From assembly GCA_964562685.1 (NCBI GenBank), contig CAZLUP010000019.1, positions 1 through 64,000 on the forward strand: a stretch of 64,000 nucleotides of DNA, written 5' to 3'. The notes under the pieces were generated by a model. It worked only from the letters and a program-made list of their open reading frames with translations. It ran no database searches and was not told where the DNA came from. This DNA comes from Stanieria sp964562685 (GTDB taxonomy: Bacteria; Cyanobacteriota; Cyanobacteriia; Cyanobacteriales; Xenococcaceae). Positions 17,133-27,000 of the stretch are shown here, in pieces (the stretch's first letter is position 1; the number at the start of each line of letters is the position of its first letter). The position numbers were made by a program, and so were the translations under genes.

Positions 17133-18575
17133 TTACGGTAAAAATTCGCCTTCTCTTAATTCAGAAATACTATCTTGAACAGCTTGAATAATATAATTAA
17201 GATCTGCTTCTGTATGGGCTGTGGATAAAAATCCGCCGTTACCTCTGAGCATGATTCCTTTAGCTAAAAGGTGATAATAAAGCAAGTCAAAAACCAATGA
17301 TAATTCTGAATTATCTTCCGTAGATTCATCATTTTCTAAATCAGAAGAACCGAATAACGAGCCAAAATTAGCCAGATAAATTGGTAATTCTTCTTGCTCA
17401 AAATAATCATTGAGTGTGGCTACAAAATTAGATGTGCGTTGGTTTAATTTTTCTTGTAAAGTAGCACCTTGGGCTTTTAAATATTGTAATACTGCATGAG
17501 CAGAAGCGATCGCTAGAGGATGTTTACAATGAGTTCCTGCAAAAAAGGTTGTTTTGCTTTGAGGAGATGATAAGTCTCCATAATACCAGATTCCTCCATC
17601 GATCGCATCTAAATATTGAGCTTTTCCTGCAATAATTCCAATGGGTAAACCACCACCGACAATTTTGCCATAAGTAACTAGATCTGCTTCGATTTCAAAC
17701 CAAGCTTGTGCGCCACCTGGATGAATACGAAAGCCTGTTACCATTTCATCAAAAATTAAAGCTATTTTTAAGTCTTGAGTAACTTGTCTTAATTGTTGAA
17801 GAAAGGTTTTTGGTTGTAAATTTAATTGGCTTGATTGAACTGGTTCGACTAAGATCGCAGCTATTTCTTGAGAGTGTTGTTTGATTATTTCTAAAGATTG
17901 TTCGTGATCGTATTTTAAAACTAAAATATCTTGGAGATAACTAGTAGGAATTCCAGGCGATATAGCAACAGTTTTGAGTTGATTATTGATGGTTTTTACT
18001 TTACCAAGAGTGCCATCAAAATGACCATGATAAGAGTTAGAAAACATGACAATTTTATTGCGTCCTGTTACAGTTCTTGCCAGCCGAATTGCTGTCATTA
18101 CTGCTTCTGTTCCTGTATTGCTAAAAGCAATTCTTTCTACTCCTGTCAGTTCGCTAATTAAGTTGGCAACTTCGCCAATTAATTCTGGTTGAGAACCTAA
18201 TTGAATTCCTTTATTTAGTTGTTCTACAATTGCTGATTTGATAAAATTAGGGTTATGACCGAAAAGATTGACACCATATCCCATGACTAAATCTATGTAT
18301 TCGTTGCCATCGACATCTTGGATTTTTGAACCGTAAGATTGTTGTGTAACTAGAGGGTAATATAGTTCTTTAAGAGGTAGTTGAAAGTCTACAAAACTTT
18401 TATTGTCTGCTAAAATTGCACGATTTGATTGAGAAATTTTTTTGGATTTTTTGGTTTTTTGGTTATAGCGGGTAATAAAGTCTGTTAAATATTCTTGTTG
18501 GCGACGAGTTAAGTCGATTTGGGAGAAAATTGTGGCGAGATTTTCTAAGTTGTTTAGTGGGGTGGTTGTAATCAT
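17133..18575 (-). CDS. PLP-dependent class III aminotransferase of the NRPS/PKS (McyE/ItuA AMT) type
   Basis: A 480-residue stand-alone aminotransferase. Its N-terminal flank (DLTRRQQEYLTDFITRYNQ) and fold resemble the aminotransferase domains embedded in McyE and iturin synthases. The pyridoxal lysine is in LVTYGKIVGGGLP, and the cofactor motifs SNTGTEAVM and IFDEMVTGFR are present. Two roles fit: amination of the aldehyde released by the reductase domain, as MxcL does in myxochelin formation, or beta-amination of a ketoacyl intermediate. ATG 18575 is preferred; an upstream start reads through a dispersed repeat (ccacggatgaacgctgataa). It follows the methyltransferase in the same direction. 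Confidence 0.85.
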   Translation of the reverse strand: MITTTPLNNLENLATIFSQIDLTRRQQEYLTDFITRYNQKTKKSKKISQSNRAILADNKSFVDFQLPLKELYYPLVTQQSYGSKIQDVDGNEYIDLVMGYGVNLFGHNPNFIKSAIVEQLNKGIQLGSQPELIGEVANLISELTGVERIAFSNTGTEAVMTAIRLARTVTGRNKIVMFSNSYHGHFDGTLGKVKTINNQLKTVAISPGIPTSYLQDILVLKYDHEQSLEIIKQHSQEIAAILVEPVQSSQLNLQPKTFLQQLRQVTQDLKIALIFDEMVTGFRIHPGGAQAWFEIEADLVTYGKIVGGGLPIGIIAGKAQYLDAIDGGIWYYGDLSSPQSKTTFFAGTHCKHPLAIASAHAVLQYLKAQGATLQEKLNQRTSNFVATLNDYFEQEELPIYLANFGSLFGSSDLENDESTEDNSELSLVFDLLYYHLLAKGIMLRGNGGFLSTAHTEADLNYIIQAVQDSISELREGEFLP

Positions 18576-18670
18576 GTTTTTAGTTTTTAAATGAAGATTG
18601 ATGGTAAAAAAGTGTCCACGGATGAACGCTGATAAACACGGATAATTTAGTATAGTAGCCCTTGTCTTTC

Positions 18671-19420
18671 TTACATTTTTTGACAAACAAAGTAAAGTAT
18701 ATTGGCTTCTTTTGTGTGATTTGAAATGTCTTCTTGGTTATAATAATTGATGTTTGTAAATCCGACAGTTTGTAGAGCGGAAATTATTTCTTCTAGATCA
18801 TATCCTTTGACTGACCAAGTAAGATCGGAACGTTTCCAGTTGCTGTTAGTTAATTCAAAGATAGTAATGTAAATATCGCCTATTTTTTCTTCGGGATTGT
18901 AGATACGTTTTAATGCCCAAGCATACTCTTCTTGCACGTCTCCCAGTAGGGAATTATTCCAGTCGCCTTGATAGCGTCGATCTAAACTCAGATCGAACAT
19001 GAATAAACCGTTTGTTTTTAAGGCAGTGTAAACGTTGTCAAAGACACACGTTAATTCTTCTATTGTGGTTATATGATTAAGACCATAATCGGTAGAAATA
19101 ACTCCGTCAAAAGAGTCTGGTAGTTTAAAGTAACGGGCATCGTCTAAAATAAATTTACTGTTGGGAGCGTTTTGACAAGCATAACGTAATAGTTCGCTTG
19201 AACCATCAATTCCAGTAACTTGATATCCTCGATTTTGTAACTTTTGTGCTAAATGCCCTGCACCACAACAAAGATCGAGAATGGAAGCTGATTGGGGAAG
19301 ATGTTTAAGTAATAATTGTTCGAGATCAGGAAATAAAGTTTCACTAACTTCTGGACCCCAATTTTCGTTAATAATGCGAGCAAAAGAATCGTATGCTGAA
19401 TAAGTAATAGTTGTAGTCAT
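18671..19420 (-). CDS. SAM-dependent methyltransferase in the siderophore cluster
   Basis: A 249-residue class I methyltransferase. Motif I is ILDLCCGAGHLAQKL, the acidic ribose-binding residue is in VTGIDGSSELL, and motif IV is DGVISTDYGLNHI. It lies 20 bases downstream of the reductase-containing NRPS and upstream of the aminotransferase, so it is probably a tailoring enzyme. It may N- or O-methylate the released peptide or a carrier-bound intermediate. Which atom is modified cannot be read from the sequence. Confidence 0.8.
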   Translation of the reverse strand: MTTTITYSAYDSFARIINENWGPEVSETLFPDLEQLLLKHLPQSASILDLCCGAGHLAQKLQNRGYQVTGIDGSSELLRYACQNAPNSKFILDDARYFKLPDSFDGVISTDYGLNHITTIEELTCVFDNVYTALKTNGLFMFDLSLDRRYQGDWNNSLLGDVQEEYAWALKRIYNPEEKIGDIYITIFELTNSNWKRSDLTWSVKGYDLEEIISALQTVGFTNINYYNQEDISNHTKEANILYFVCQKM

Positions 19421-19440
19421 ATTTTTTTGAATTTTGGAAC

Positions 19441-22400
19441 TTAATTGCTAATTGATTCTGATAACAAGCCTTGATTGACTAAATAGGAAAGATAAGTATT
19501 TATTAAATTACGATCGCATGGTGGACAGATAATTGAAGTTCCTGTTAATCCAGAGTTAGTATTGTGAGCGTCTAGTTTCTGGTTAATGCTTTCTTCTGGA
19601 TTGGTGGTTTCGTTTTGAGTAAATGTACTAATCAGTGGAGATAAAGGATGATCTGAGTGTCTTTCTACTGCGGTTAGTAGTTGTTTGCGCCACTGTTGAT
19701 AGTCGAGTTGTTGCAGTGGATAACCCAAAGAAATAACGGAGTTAACTACTTCCTGCCAAGGGGTGGGTTGAGGGTTGAAGAGATGGAAAGTTTTACCTAA
19801 TGATTCTGGTTGACTGGATAAATGAGCGATCGCACTTACGGCATAATCTACAGGAGTTAAATTCACCATTGAGTCGTCTTGGAAAACACTACCAAGTTGA
19901 ATACAACCGCGAATCATTCTGAAGGTATGATCGTCTGGGCTACAAACACCTGTTTGACTATGTCCTGAAATTCGTCCTGGTCGATATATACTGATAGGTA
20001 TACCGCGATCGCGAGCAATGGTAACTAGTTTTTCTGCTACCCATTTACTTTGAGTGTAACCACTGTCAATCTGTTCACTGCGATCGATGGGAGTATCTTC
20101 TTGAATAATTGGTAATTGGCGATCGGCAGCACTAACTACACCAATGGTAGAAATAAAGTGGACTGGTTTGAGTTTATTTTGGACTGCTAATCTTAAAACT
20201 TCTTGAGTGCCTAAAACGTTAGCAGCTTTGAGTTGAGAGTAAGGGTAGGTAAAATTAACCCAAGCACCGTTATGATAAATGACATCAACCAAAGAGGCGA
20301 GTTTAGCAAAGTAATCGTTTGATAGTCCAAGCAGTGGTTGAGATAAATCCCCAACTACGGGAATAATACGTTGACTGAAACTGTCATCCCATAATAAATA
20401 GGATTTTAATTTGTTTTCGATCCGCTCTTGAGCCAGATTAATGTTTTCGGCACGAATTAAACAATAGATGTCTGCGGAGGTTTGTTGTAAAAGTTCATTT
20501 AATAAGAATGCCCCTAAAAAACCAGTTGCACCTGTTAATAAAAACGTATCATTTTTTGTAGGGTCGAATGGCCATTCGCCCCTACTACCAGGAACAATAT
20601 CAGCGTCTAAAATTACTTCAGAGTTGAGATCAATACCAGTCTCCGTGTCTCCGTGTTTCCCCTTCTCCGTGTCCCTCAGTCTCTCCGCTAAATCGGCAAT
20701 AGTAGGTGCATTGAATAAATCTTTGAGAGGTAAGTCAACATTAAAAGCATTTCTTACTTTTGCCAGCAGTTGAGTAATTAAAAGAGAATGCCCCCCCAAC
20801 TCAAAGAAGTCATCATGAATGCCAATTTTTTCTAAACCTAATACTTCTTGCCAAATTTCGGCTAGTTGTTTTTCTAAAAGCGATCGCGGTGCAAGATAGA
20901 CTTGTTTTAATTCTGGACGATTTTGTTCTGGAGTTGGTAATGCTTGATAATCAATTTTACCATTAGCAGTTAAAGGCAATGCTTTCAACACCACGAAAGC
21001 GGAAGGAATCATGTATTCTGGAAAGTGATCAATACAAAAACTTCTTAATTCACTAGCGATCGCTGTTGCTTGATTTTGATGGCGCAGACGAAACTCAGGA
21101 TTAGTAATTACATAAGCAATTAAACGTTGATGATTAAGTGAGTTTTCAGTTGCAGTAACTACTACTGACTGAATATCTGGGTGTTGTCGTAATTTACTTT
21201 CAATTTCCTCTAATTCTATGCGAAAACCCCTGATTTTGACTTGGCGATCAATTCTTCCTAGAAATTCAAGATTACCATCGGGTAAATAACGTACCTTATC
21301 TCCAGTTTTGTACAGTATTGGTGTCAGGATGCAAGGGCGTAAAGGTGCAGAAGAGCTAATACTGATAACTGATAACTGATGACTGGTAACTGTAAAAGGG
21401 TTAGGAATAAATTTCTCTTTAGTTAATTCTGGGCGATTGAAATAACCTTGACTGACTTGTGCGCCACCGATATACAATTCTCCTGGTACGCCGATGGGAA
21501 CTGGTTGCAATTTTTTATCTAAGACATAAACTTGAGTATTGGGTAAAGGTTTGCCAATGGGAACTGTTTTTGAAATGCTACTACTGTATCTGTACGGACT
21601 AATTTTTTGATTTGAAGCAAAAATATTCTCCTCTTCTCCCTGTCTCTTCTTCGGTGGACGTTCCCTTGCGTCTTGCGGAGGGGCTGACTCTGGAACTTGA
21701 TTCCAGAGCTTGTACGCCCCGTCCGACGCGGGCTTCCACCGCTCCCCATCAACCTCATGTATTTGGTAAGTTAGTACTCCTATGGTTGTTTCTGTCGGGC
21801 CATAATGATTAAAAATCTGACAATTTGTTTGGTAGTGTTGAATTTTGGCGATTAATTCCCAATTACTAGCTTCTCCACCCAAAATTAGCTGCTTTCGTGG
21901 TAAAAAGCCTACTTCTGAAGAAGTTAACAAGGCAGATAGATGAGAGGGAACAATTTTGAGATAGTCTATGGGATGCTTTTGACAATAATTGGTCAAAGCT
22001 TGAGGATCGGAAGCTGTTTCTTGGGAAATGATATGCAGACATCCACCAGTACACAAAGCAGGAAATAACATCGTATTGCCTAAATCTGCTGCAAAACTAG
22101 AGACGGTGGCAAAGGTAGCATTTTCAGATAGATTTAATCTCTCTACAATTGAGTAGAAATAGTTAACCAATTGTCTGTGTTGGATAGCAACAGCTTTAGG
22201 CGTACCAGTTGAACCCGATGTATAGATCGCATATACTAAATTATCTAGTTTTACAGTAGTGGGTAGATTGTCTGGTTTAGCTTGAGCAATAGTTTCCCAA
22301 TCTGTATCTAAGCAAATTATGTGTTTGGTGTTTGAGGAAATTTTAGCTAATAGCGATCGCTGAGTTAAGAGGATCGATACGCCAGCATCTTGTAAACGAA

Positions 22401-24027
22401 AAGTTAATCCTTCTGTAGGTAAAGCAGAATCTAGAGGTAAATAAGCTGCCCCTGCTTTAAGGATACCAAGTAAACCAATAATTGCTAAATGCGATCGCTC
22501 TAGATATAAACCCACTAGGGTATCTGGTTTGACTCCTTGTTGTTTTAAATAATTAGCTAATTGTTCGGCTTTTTGATTTAATTCTGTATAGGTTAATTGC
22601 TTTCCTTCCCATATTAAAGCAATATTATTGGGTGTTTTAGTTACTTGGGTTTCAAATAACTGATGAATACATCGATCTTGAGGATAGTTAGTTTGGTTGT
22701 TGTTAAATTGTATTAATAATTGCTCAAGTTGCCCTCGATCCAGAATGGTGAATTCTTCTACTGTTGCTGCTGGATTAGTAATGATACTTTCTATTAAAGT
22801 GTGATATTGTCGCGCTAATCTAGTAATAGTTTCTGAATCAAATTTATTAGTATCGTAGTGAAATTCTGTAATTAAATCATTTTGGTTCTGCCAACAAGTA
22901 AGTTTAAGTTTAAAGTTTTCTAGCTGGGTATTTTTTTTATAGAGAGAGAAAGATACATCATCAGCATGATATGAATTAGGTAATGTTTCAAATTCAAAGC
23001 CGACGGAGAAGTTTGACTCTACTTGCTGATTATTTTCTGCTAGATAATATTCTTGGTATTGTTCTGCTTGATATAAATTATTTTCTAGAGTAGATAAAAT
23101 TTCTGAAAAAGTAAATTGGCGAGCGATCGCGGAAGTTACAGGTAAAAATTGAGCTAATAATCCAAAGGTATTTTCTAATTCTTGATATTTTCTGCCAGTA
23201 AATAAATTTGCAATGGTGATTTCTGATTGATTAGTTAATTTCCAAATTAATATATACCAGCAAGCTGAAAGCCAGGTGAAAAGATTGGTATTGAATTGAG
23301 TAATAGTTAAATTAATTTGATTGAGTAGTTTAGAATCTATTTTTAAAGAAATTGTATCTATTTTTGGGTATTGGTTTAAATCAATTTCCCCAAGTAAACT
23401 GATATTTTTTGCATTTTTAAATTGCTGTTGTTGCCAATAACTTAGTCCAGCCTCGGCATCTTCTGCTAATAATTCATTTTGCCATTCTGAAAATTGAATA
23501 TATTGTAATGGTTCTTCAAAAAAATCTTTTCCTTGTAAGCAAAAAGAATAGTTTTGGCTAATTTCTCTAACTAAATTATTAATTGTCCAGCTATCAGCAC
23601 ATAGGGAAGGCAGAGTTACATTTAAATAACAGCTTTCTTCACTTAATTTTATTAGCAATAGACGGACAAGAGAATCACATTCTAAATTGAAAGTCGCCGT
23701 TTTTTCTAATTGCAATAACTCAATCAGTTTTGATTCAATTTCTTGTTTTTTGAGATGACTTAAATCGATATTTTTCCATAAAGGCTTACTCGTTTCATTG
23801 ATAACTTGAAAAGGAATAGCAATACCTGATCGCCGATAAAAATTAGTCCGCAGGATTTCCTGAAGTTCAATAATTTTATCAACAGCTTCTTGTAAAACTT
23901 TTAAGTCAACTTTTCCTTCAATTAAAATTACAGCTTGAGATAAATAAACCTGGTTATTTTGTTGTAATAACCACAAATGTTTTTGCTGAGGAGATAATTG
24001 AAATCCCTGTAAAGTTTCCGTTCTCAT
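19441..24027 (-). CDS. NRPS: interface-like C*, A (Asp-like), PCP, terminal reductase
   Basis: The final assembly-line protein, 1528 residues. Residues 1-430 are a condensation-family domain in which HHxxxDG reads PSLCADS (140-146), so it is probably non-catalytic. The A domain (440-1040) has a hand-read specificity code, D-L-T-S-I-G-H-I-G-K, close to the classical Asp code. The carrier Ser is 1081. Residues 1160-1528 are a thioester reductase (LLTGATGFLGAFLL, then YTQSK), which releases an aldehyde or alcohol. Repeat-derived segments interrupt the A domain (about 758-815 and 876-904) and the PCP-reductase linker (about 1113-1157), all in frame. It begins 44 bases after the hydroxylase-carrying NRPS. 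Confidence 0.9.
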   Translation of the reverse strand: MRTETLQGFQLSPQQKHLWLLQQNNQVYLSQAVILIEGKVDLKVLQEAVDKIIELQEILRTNFYRRSGIAIPFQVINETSKPLWKNIDLSHLKKQEIESKLIELLQLEKTATFNLECDSLVRLLLIKLSEESCYLNVTLPSLCADSWTINNLVREISQNYSFCLQGKDFFEEPLQYIQFSEWQNELLAEDAEAGLSYWQQQQFKNAKNISLLGEIDLNQYPKIDTISLKIDSKLLNQINLTITQFNTNLFTWLSACWYILIWKLTNQSEITIANLFTGRKYQELENTFGLLAQFLPVTSAIARQFTFSEILSTLENNLYQAEQYQEYYLAENNQQVESNFSVGFEFETLPNSYHADDVSFSLYKKNTQLENFKLKLTCWQNQNDLITEFHYDTNKFDSETITRLARQYHTLIESIITNPAATVEEFTILDRGQLEQLLIQFNNNQTNYPQDRCIHQLFETQVTKTPNNIALIWEGKQLTYTELNQKAEQLANYLKQQGVKPDTLVGLYLERSHLAIIGLLGILKAGAAYLPLDSALPTEGLTFRLQDAGVSILLTQRSLLAKISSNTKHIICLDTDWETIAQAKPDNLPTTVKLDNLVYAIYTSGSTGTPKAVAIQHRQLVNYFYSIVERLNLSENATFATVSSFAADLGNTMLFPALCTGGCLHIISQETASDPQALTNYCQKHPIDYLKIVPSHLSALLTSSEVGFLPRKQLILGGEASNWELIAKIQHYQTNCQIFNHYGPTETTIGVLTYQIHEVDGERWKPASDGAYKLWNQVPESAPPQDARERPPKKRQGEEENIFASNQKISPYRYSSSISKTVPIGKPLPNTQVYVLDKKLQPVPIGVPGELYIGGAQVSQGYFNRPELTKEKFIPNPFTVTSHQLSVISISSSAPLRPCILTPILYKTGDKVRYLPDGNLEFLGRIDRQVKIRGFRIELEEIESKLRQHPDIQSVVVTATENSLNHQRLIAYVITNPEFRLRHQNQATAIASELRSFCIDHFPEYMIPSAFVVLKALPLTANGKIDYQALPTPEQNRPELKQVYLAPRSLLEKQLAEIWQEVLGLEKIGIHDDFFELGGHSLLITQLLAKVRNAFNVDLPLKDLFNAPTIADLAERLRDTEKGKHGDTETGIDLNSEVILDADIVPGSRGEWPFDPTKNDTFLLTGATGFLGAFLLNELLQQTSADIYCLIRAENINLAQERIENKLKSYLLWDDSFSQRIIPVVGDLSQPLLGLSNDYFAKLASLVDVIYHNGAWVNFTYPYSQLKAANVLGTQEVLRLAVQNKLKPVHFISTIGVVSAADRQLPIIQEDTPIDRSEQIDSGYTQSKWVAEKLVTIARDRGIPISIYRPGRISGHSQTGVCSPDDHTFRMIRGCIQLGSVFQDDSMVNLTPVDYAVSAIAHLSSQPESLGKTFHLFNPQPTPWQEVVNSVISLGYPLQQLDYQQWRKQLLTAVERHSDHPLSPLISTFTQNETTNPEESINQKLDAHNTNSGLTGTSIICPPCDRNLINTYLSYLVNQGLLSESISN
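20558..20585. repeat. 28-nt palindrome inside NRPS coding sequence
   Basis: GTAGGGTCGAATGG is followed at once by CCATTCGCCCCTAC, with 13 of 14 pairs. It is translated as part of the linker before the reductase domain (GSRGEWPFDPTK). Confidence 0.85.
21585..21755. repeat. Composite repeat inserted in an A domain
   Basis: About 170 bases between the TETT and VPIGKP motifs of the A domain contain TTCCCTTGCGTCTTGCG, the inverted pair CTCTGGAA/TTCCAGAG, and CGACGCGGG. The same words occur in the intergenic repeat at 15,751-15,775. The reading frame stays open. Confidence 0.75.
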
Positions 24028-24053
24028 TTTAACCTATTACCTATTTTATGGAG

Positions 24054-24070
24054 GGTGCAAGCCTTGCGCC
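24054..24070. repeat. Palindromic repeat between two NRPS genes
   Basis: GGTGCAAGCCTTGCGCC fills part of the 44-base gap between the hydroxylase-carrying NRPS and the terminal NRPS. Confidence 0.5.
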
Positions 24071-24071
24071 A

Positions 24072-27000
24072 CTACAGTTCTGAATTCATCATTTCGCCCA
24101 TCGCTACCACAATTTTTCGTTCACCTTTGTAGGGGTTGCGACTATGAGCAGTTAGTAAATTGTCCAACATCAACACATCAGTTTTTTGCCAAGGAAAACT
24201 AATAGTAGCTGCTTGATAAGCTCGATTAATTTCAGCAATATCTTCTGGTTCTAGGGGAGAACCATCACCATAATAAACATTACGTGGTAAATTTTCTTCG
24301 CCAAATACTGATAGTAAAGACTCTCTAACTTGAGGATCGAGATAAGAAATATGATGCAATTGAATTTGATTAAAAAATACCTTTTCTTGAGTGATAGGAT
24401 GTAAAGCGATCGCAGGTCTTTTTTTAGAAGTTTTTAAACCATTATTGGGCAGCCATTCAAACTCCATTTCTGATTGGCGACAATGCTCTTCAACTACTGC
24501 TTTATCTTCGGTGTGAAAGAAATTTTGCCAACTTACATCTAAACCTTCAATATAGTTACGAACATACATTAATTGTTTTTGTTCTAATTTTTCTCTCACT
24601 TTAGAATCGAGAATTCGATAAACTTCACGACAATCGACAATCGGAGTTTCTCCTCCTTCTTGCGCTGGTTGGACACAATAGAACCAAATTTTTTGAGGAT
24701 AACAATGCAGGTGAGAACTTTCGTTATGAAATAAGATAGTTTTATTGGCAGGATAAGGAGTTGAACCATAAACTTTGTCGCTTACTCCAGTACGAGGTAA
24801 ATCGCCATAATTACCAAATAAATTTGGGCAAATAGTTTGAGCTAGATTTTCAAAATCAGTAATGGAATTAAGTTGGCAATTCCGAAATAAAATTGCACCA
24901 TGTTGAAGTAATTTCTTTTCTAAAAACTTTTTCTCATTTTTGACCCAATCAATAAGATCTAAATCTTTGACTGCAGGAGTAATTACTAAAGGTAAAGTTT
25001 GTCCAGACCGTAAAAAATCTGTTTTAATTAATTCCTCAGAAGATGGTAAGGTAATTGCTTTAGGTTTAACTTTTAAAAACTTATTAAACTTACTTTTTGC
25101 TTGGGTTACTTCTGCCATTGTTTGTACCTCTTGTTCTGTTTGCGTAATGATTGCTAGATTGTTAATTCGAGTATCAGGTTGGGAAACGATATTTTGTAGT
25201 AAAGTTACGTAATGTTCTGACAATTTACTGATGGTATTACCGTCAAAAAGATCGCTATTATATGTCCAAGTCCCAACAATTCCTGATGGTGTTTCAGAAA
25301 TAAATAAAACGAGATCGAATTTGGCTTGGCTATCTATTTCTTTGAGCGTTGAAATAGTTAAACCAGGAAGTTCTAATGTTTGTGTGGGAACATTATCCAT
25401 AACTAATAGCACCTGAAATAAAGATGTTTGATTTAGTTGTCTGGATGGTTGTAATTCTTGAACGAGTCGCTCAAAAGGTAAGTCTTGATGAGCATAAGCT
25501 GATAAAGTTACTTGTTTGACTCTGCTTAATAATTCCCTAAAACTCGGATAACCTGATAAATCAGTGCGCAAAAGCAGTAAATTTACAAAAAATCCAATTA
25601 ATCCTTCTGTTTCAGCCCGATTGCGATTAGCAATGTCTGCTCCAACGACAATATCATCCTGTTGGGTATAGCGATATAGTAAAACTTTCAGTGCCGACAA
25701 AATAACCATAAACAAAGTGGCATCATGCTGACGAGATAGTTGCTGTATAGCAAGGGTTAACTCTTGAGACAGTTCAAATTTATGACTCAGACTGCGATTA
25801 GTTTTAACTAGGGGTGGTTGTTGATATGGCAGTTTCAACACAGGTAATTTACCACCCAGTTTTTGTTTCCAATAGTGGAGTTGTTTTTCTAACACCTCTC
25901 CTTGTAACCATTCCCGTTGCCAAACAGCGTAATCTGCATATTGAATAGGTAATTCTGGCAAAGGTGAGGGTTGTTGTTGAGCAAAAGCTTGATAAAGGGT
26001 GGCAACTTCTGCAACTAAAATTGCGATTGACCAAGCATCGGAGATAATATGATGCATGGTAAAGAGGATGACGTGTTCTAAATCATCCAACCGAATTAAG
26101 GTAACTCTGAGTAAAGAGTCTGTTTCTAAGTCAAATGGTTGTAATGCTTCTTGTTCGGTGAGTTTGATTACTTCTGGTTCTTGTTTTGTCTTAGATAAAC
26201 TAGTTAAATCAACTGTTGTTAGTTGAAACTTGCTCTGGGAATGAATAACCTGTATCGGTTCATCAGTAACTACTTTAAAGTTGGTGCGGAGGATTTCGTG
26301 TCGCTCAATAATTGCTTGAAGAGTTTGAATTAAAACTTCTACATCTAGTTTTCCTCGCACGCGTAAAGCTTCAGGGATATTGTAAGCTGGGTTATCTGGT
26401 TCTAATTGAGCCAAAAACCATAGACGTTGTTGAGCAAAGGATAAGGGTAAATCCCTATCTCTCGCAACAGGTTTAATTGGAGGTATTTCTTGGGTAACAC
26501 TGCTTGCTATTTGCTCAGCTAATTGAGCGACGGTTGGATACTCAAACAAACACCGTAGAGGTAACTCAATCGATAAACTCTGACGTATCTTAGAGACAAC
26601 TTGAGTCGCTAGTAGAGAATGTCCCCCCAATTCAAAAAAATTATCATCAATACCTACCTGGGGAAGATTCAGCACTTCTTGCCAGACCCCAACTAAAGTT
26701 TTCTCTGTAGCATTACGAGGAGCAAGATATTGGGTAGTAGTTGAAGTAAAATCAGGTATAGGTAAAGAATTGCGATCGCATTTACCATTAGGAGTTAGAG
26801 GAAATGCCTTTAATTCCACCAAGGTAGAAGGAATCATATACTCTGGTAGTTTGGATTTGAGGAAATCTCTTAGTTGTTTAATGTCTAGTTTGTCTTCAGA
26901 AATATAATAAGCAACTAATCTTTTATTTCCAGTAGCATCCTGATGAACAACAACGACACAATCTTTAACTAAAGGGTAACTGGCTATAACTACCTCAATT

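Noticed and set aside
18576..18686. 37-residue N-terminal extension of the aminotransferase
   Set aside because: It reads through a dispersed repeat and reaches nearly to the preceding methyltransferase gene; ATG 18,575 fits the family.
21519..21812. Short open frames on both strands in the A-domain insertion
   Set aside because: They arise from the GC-rich repeat inserted in the NRPS gene and have no coding support.
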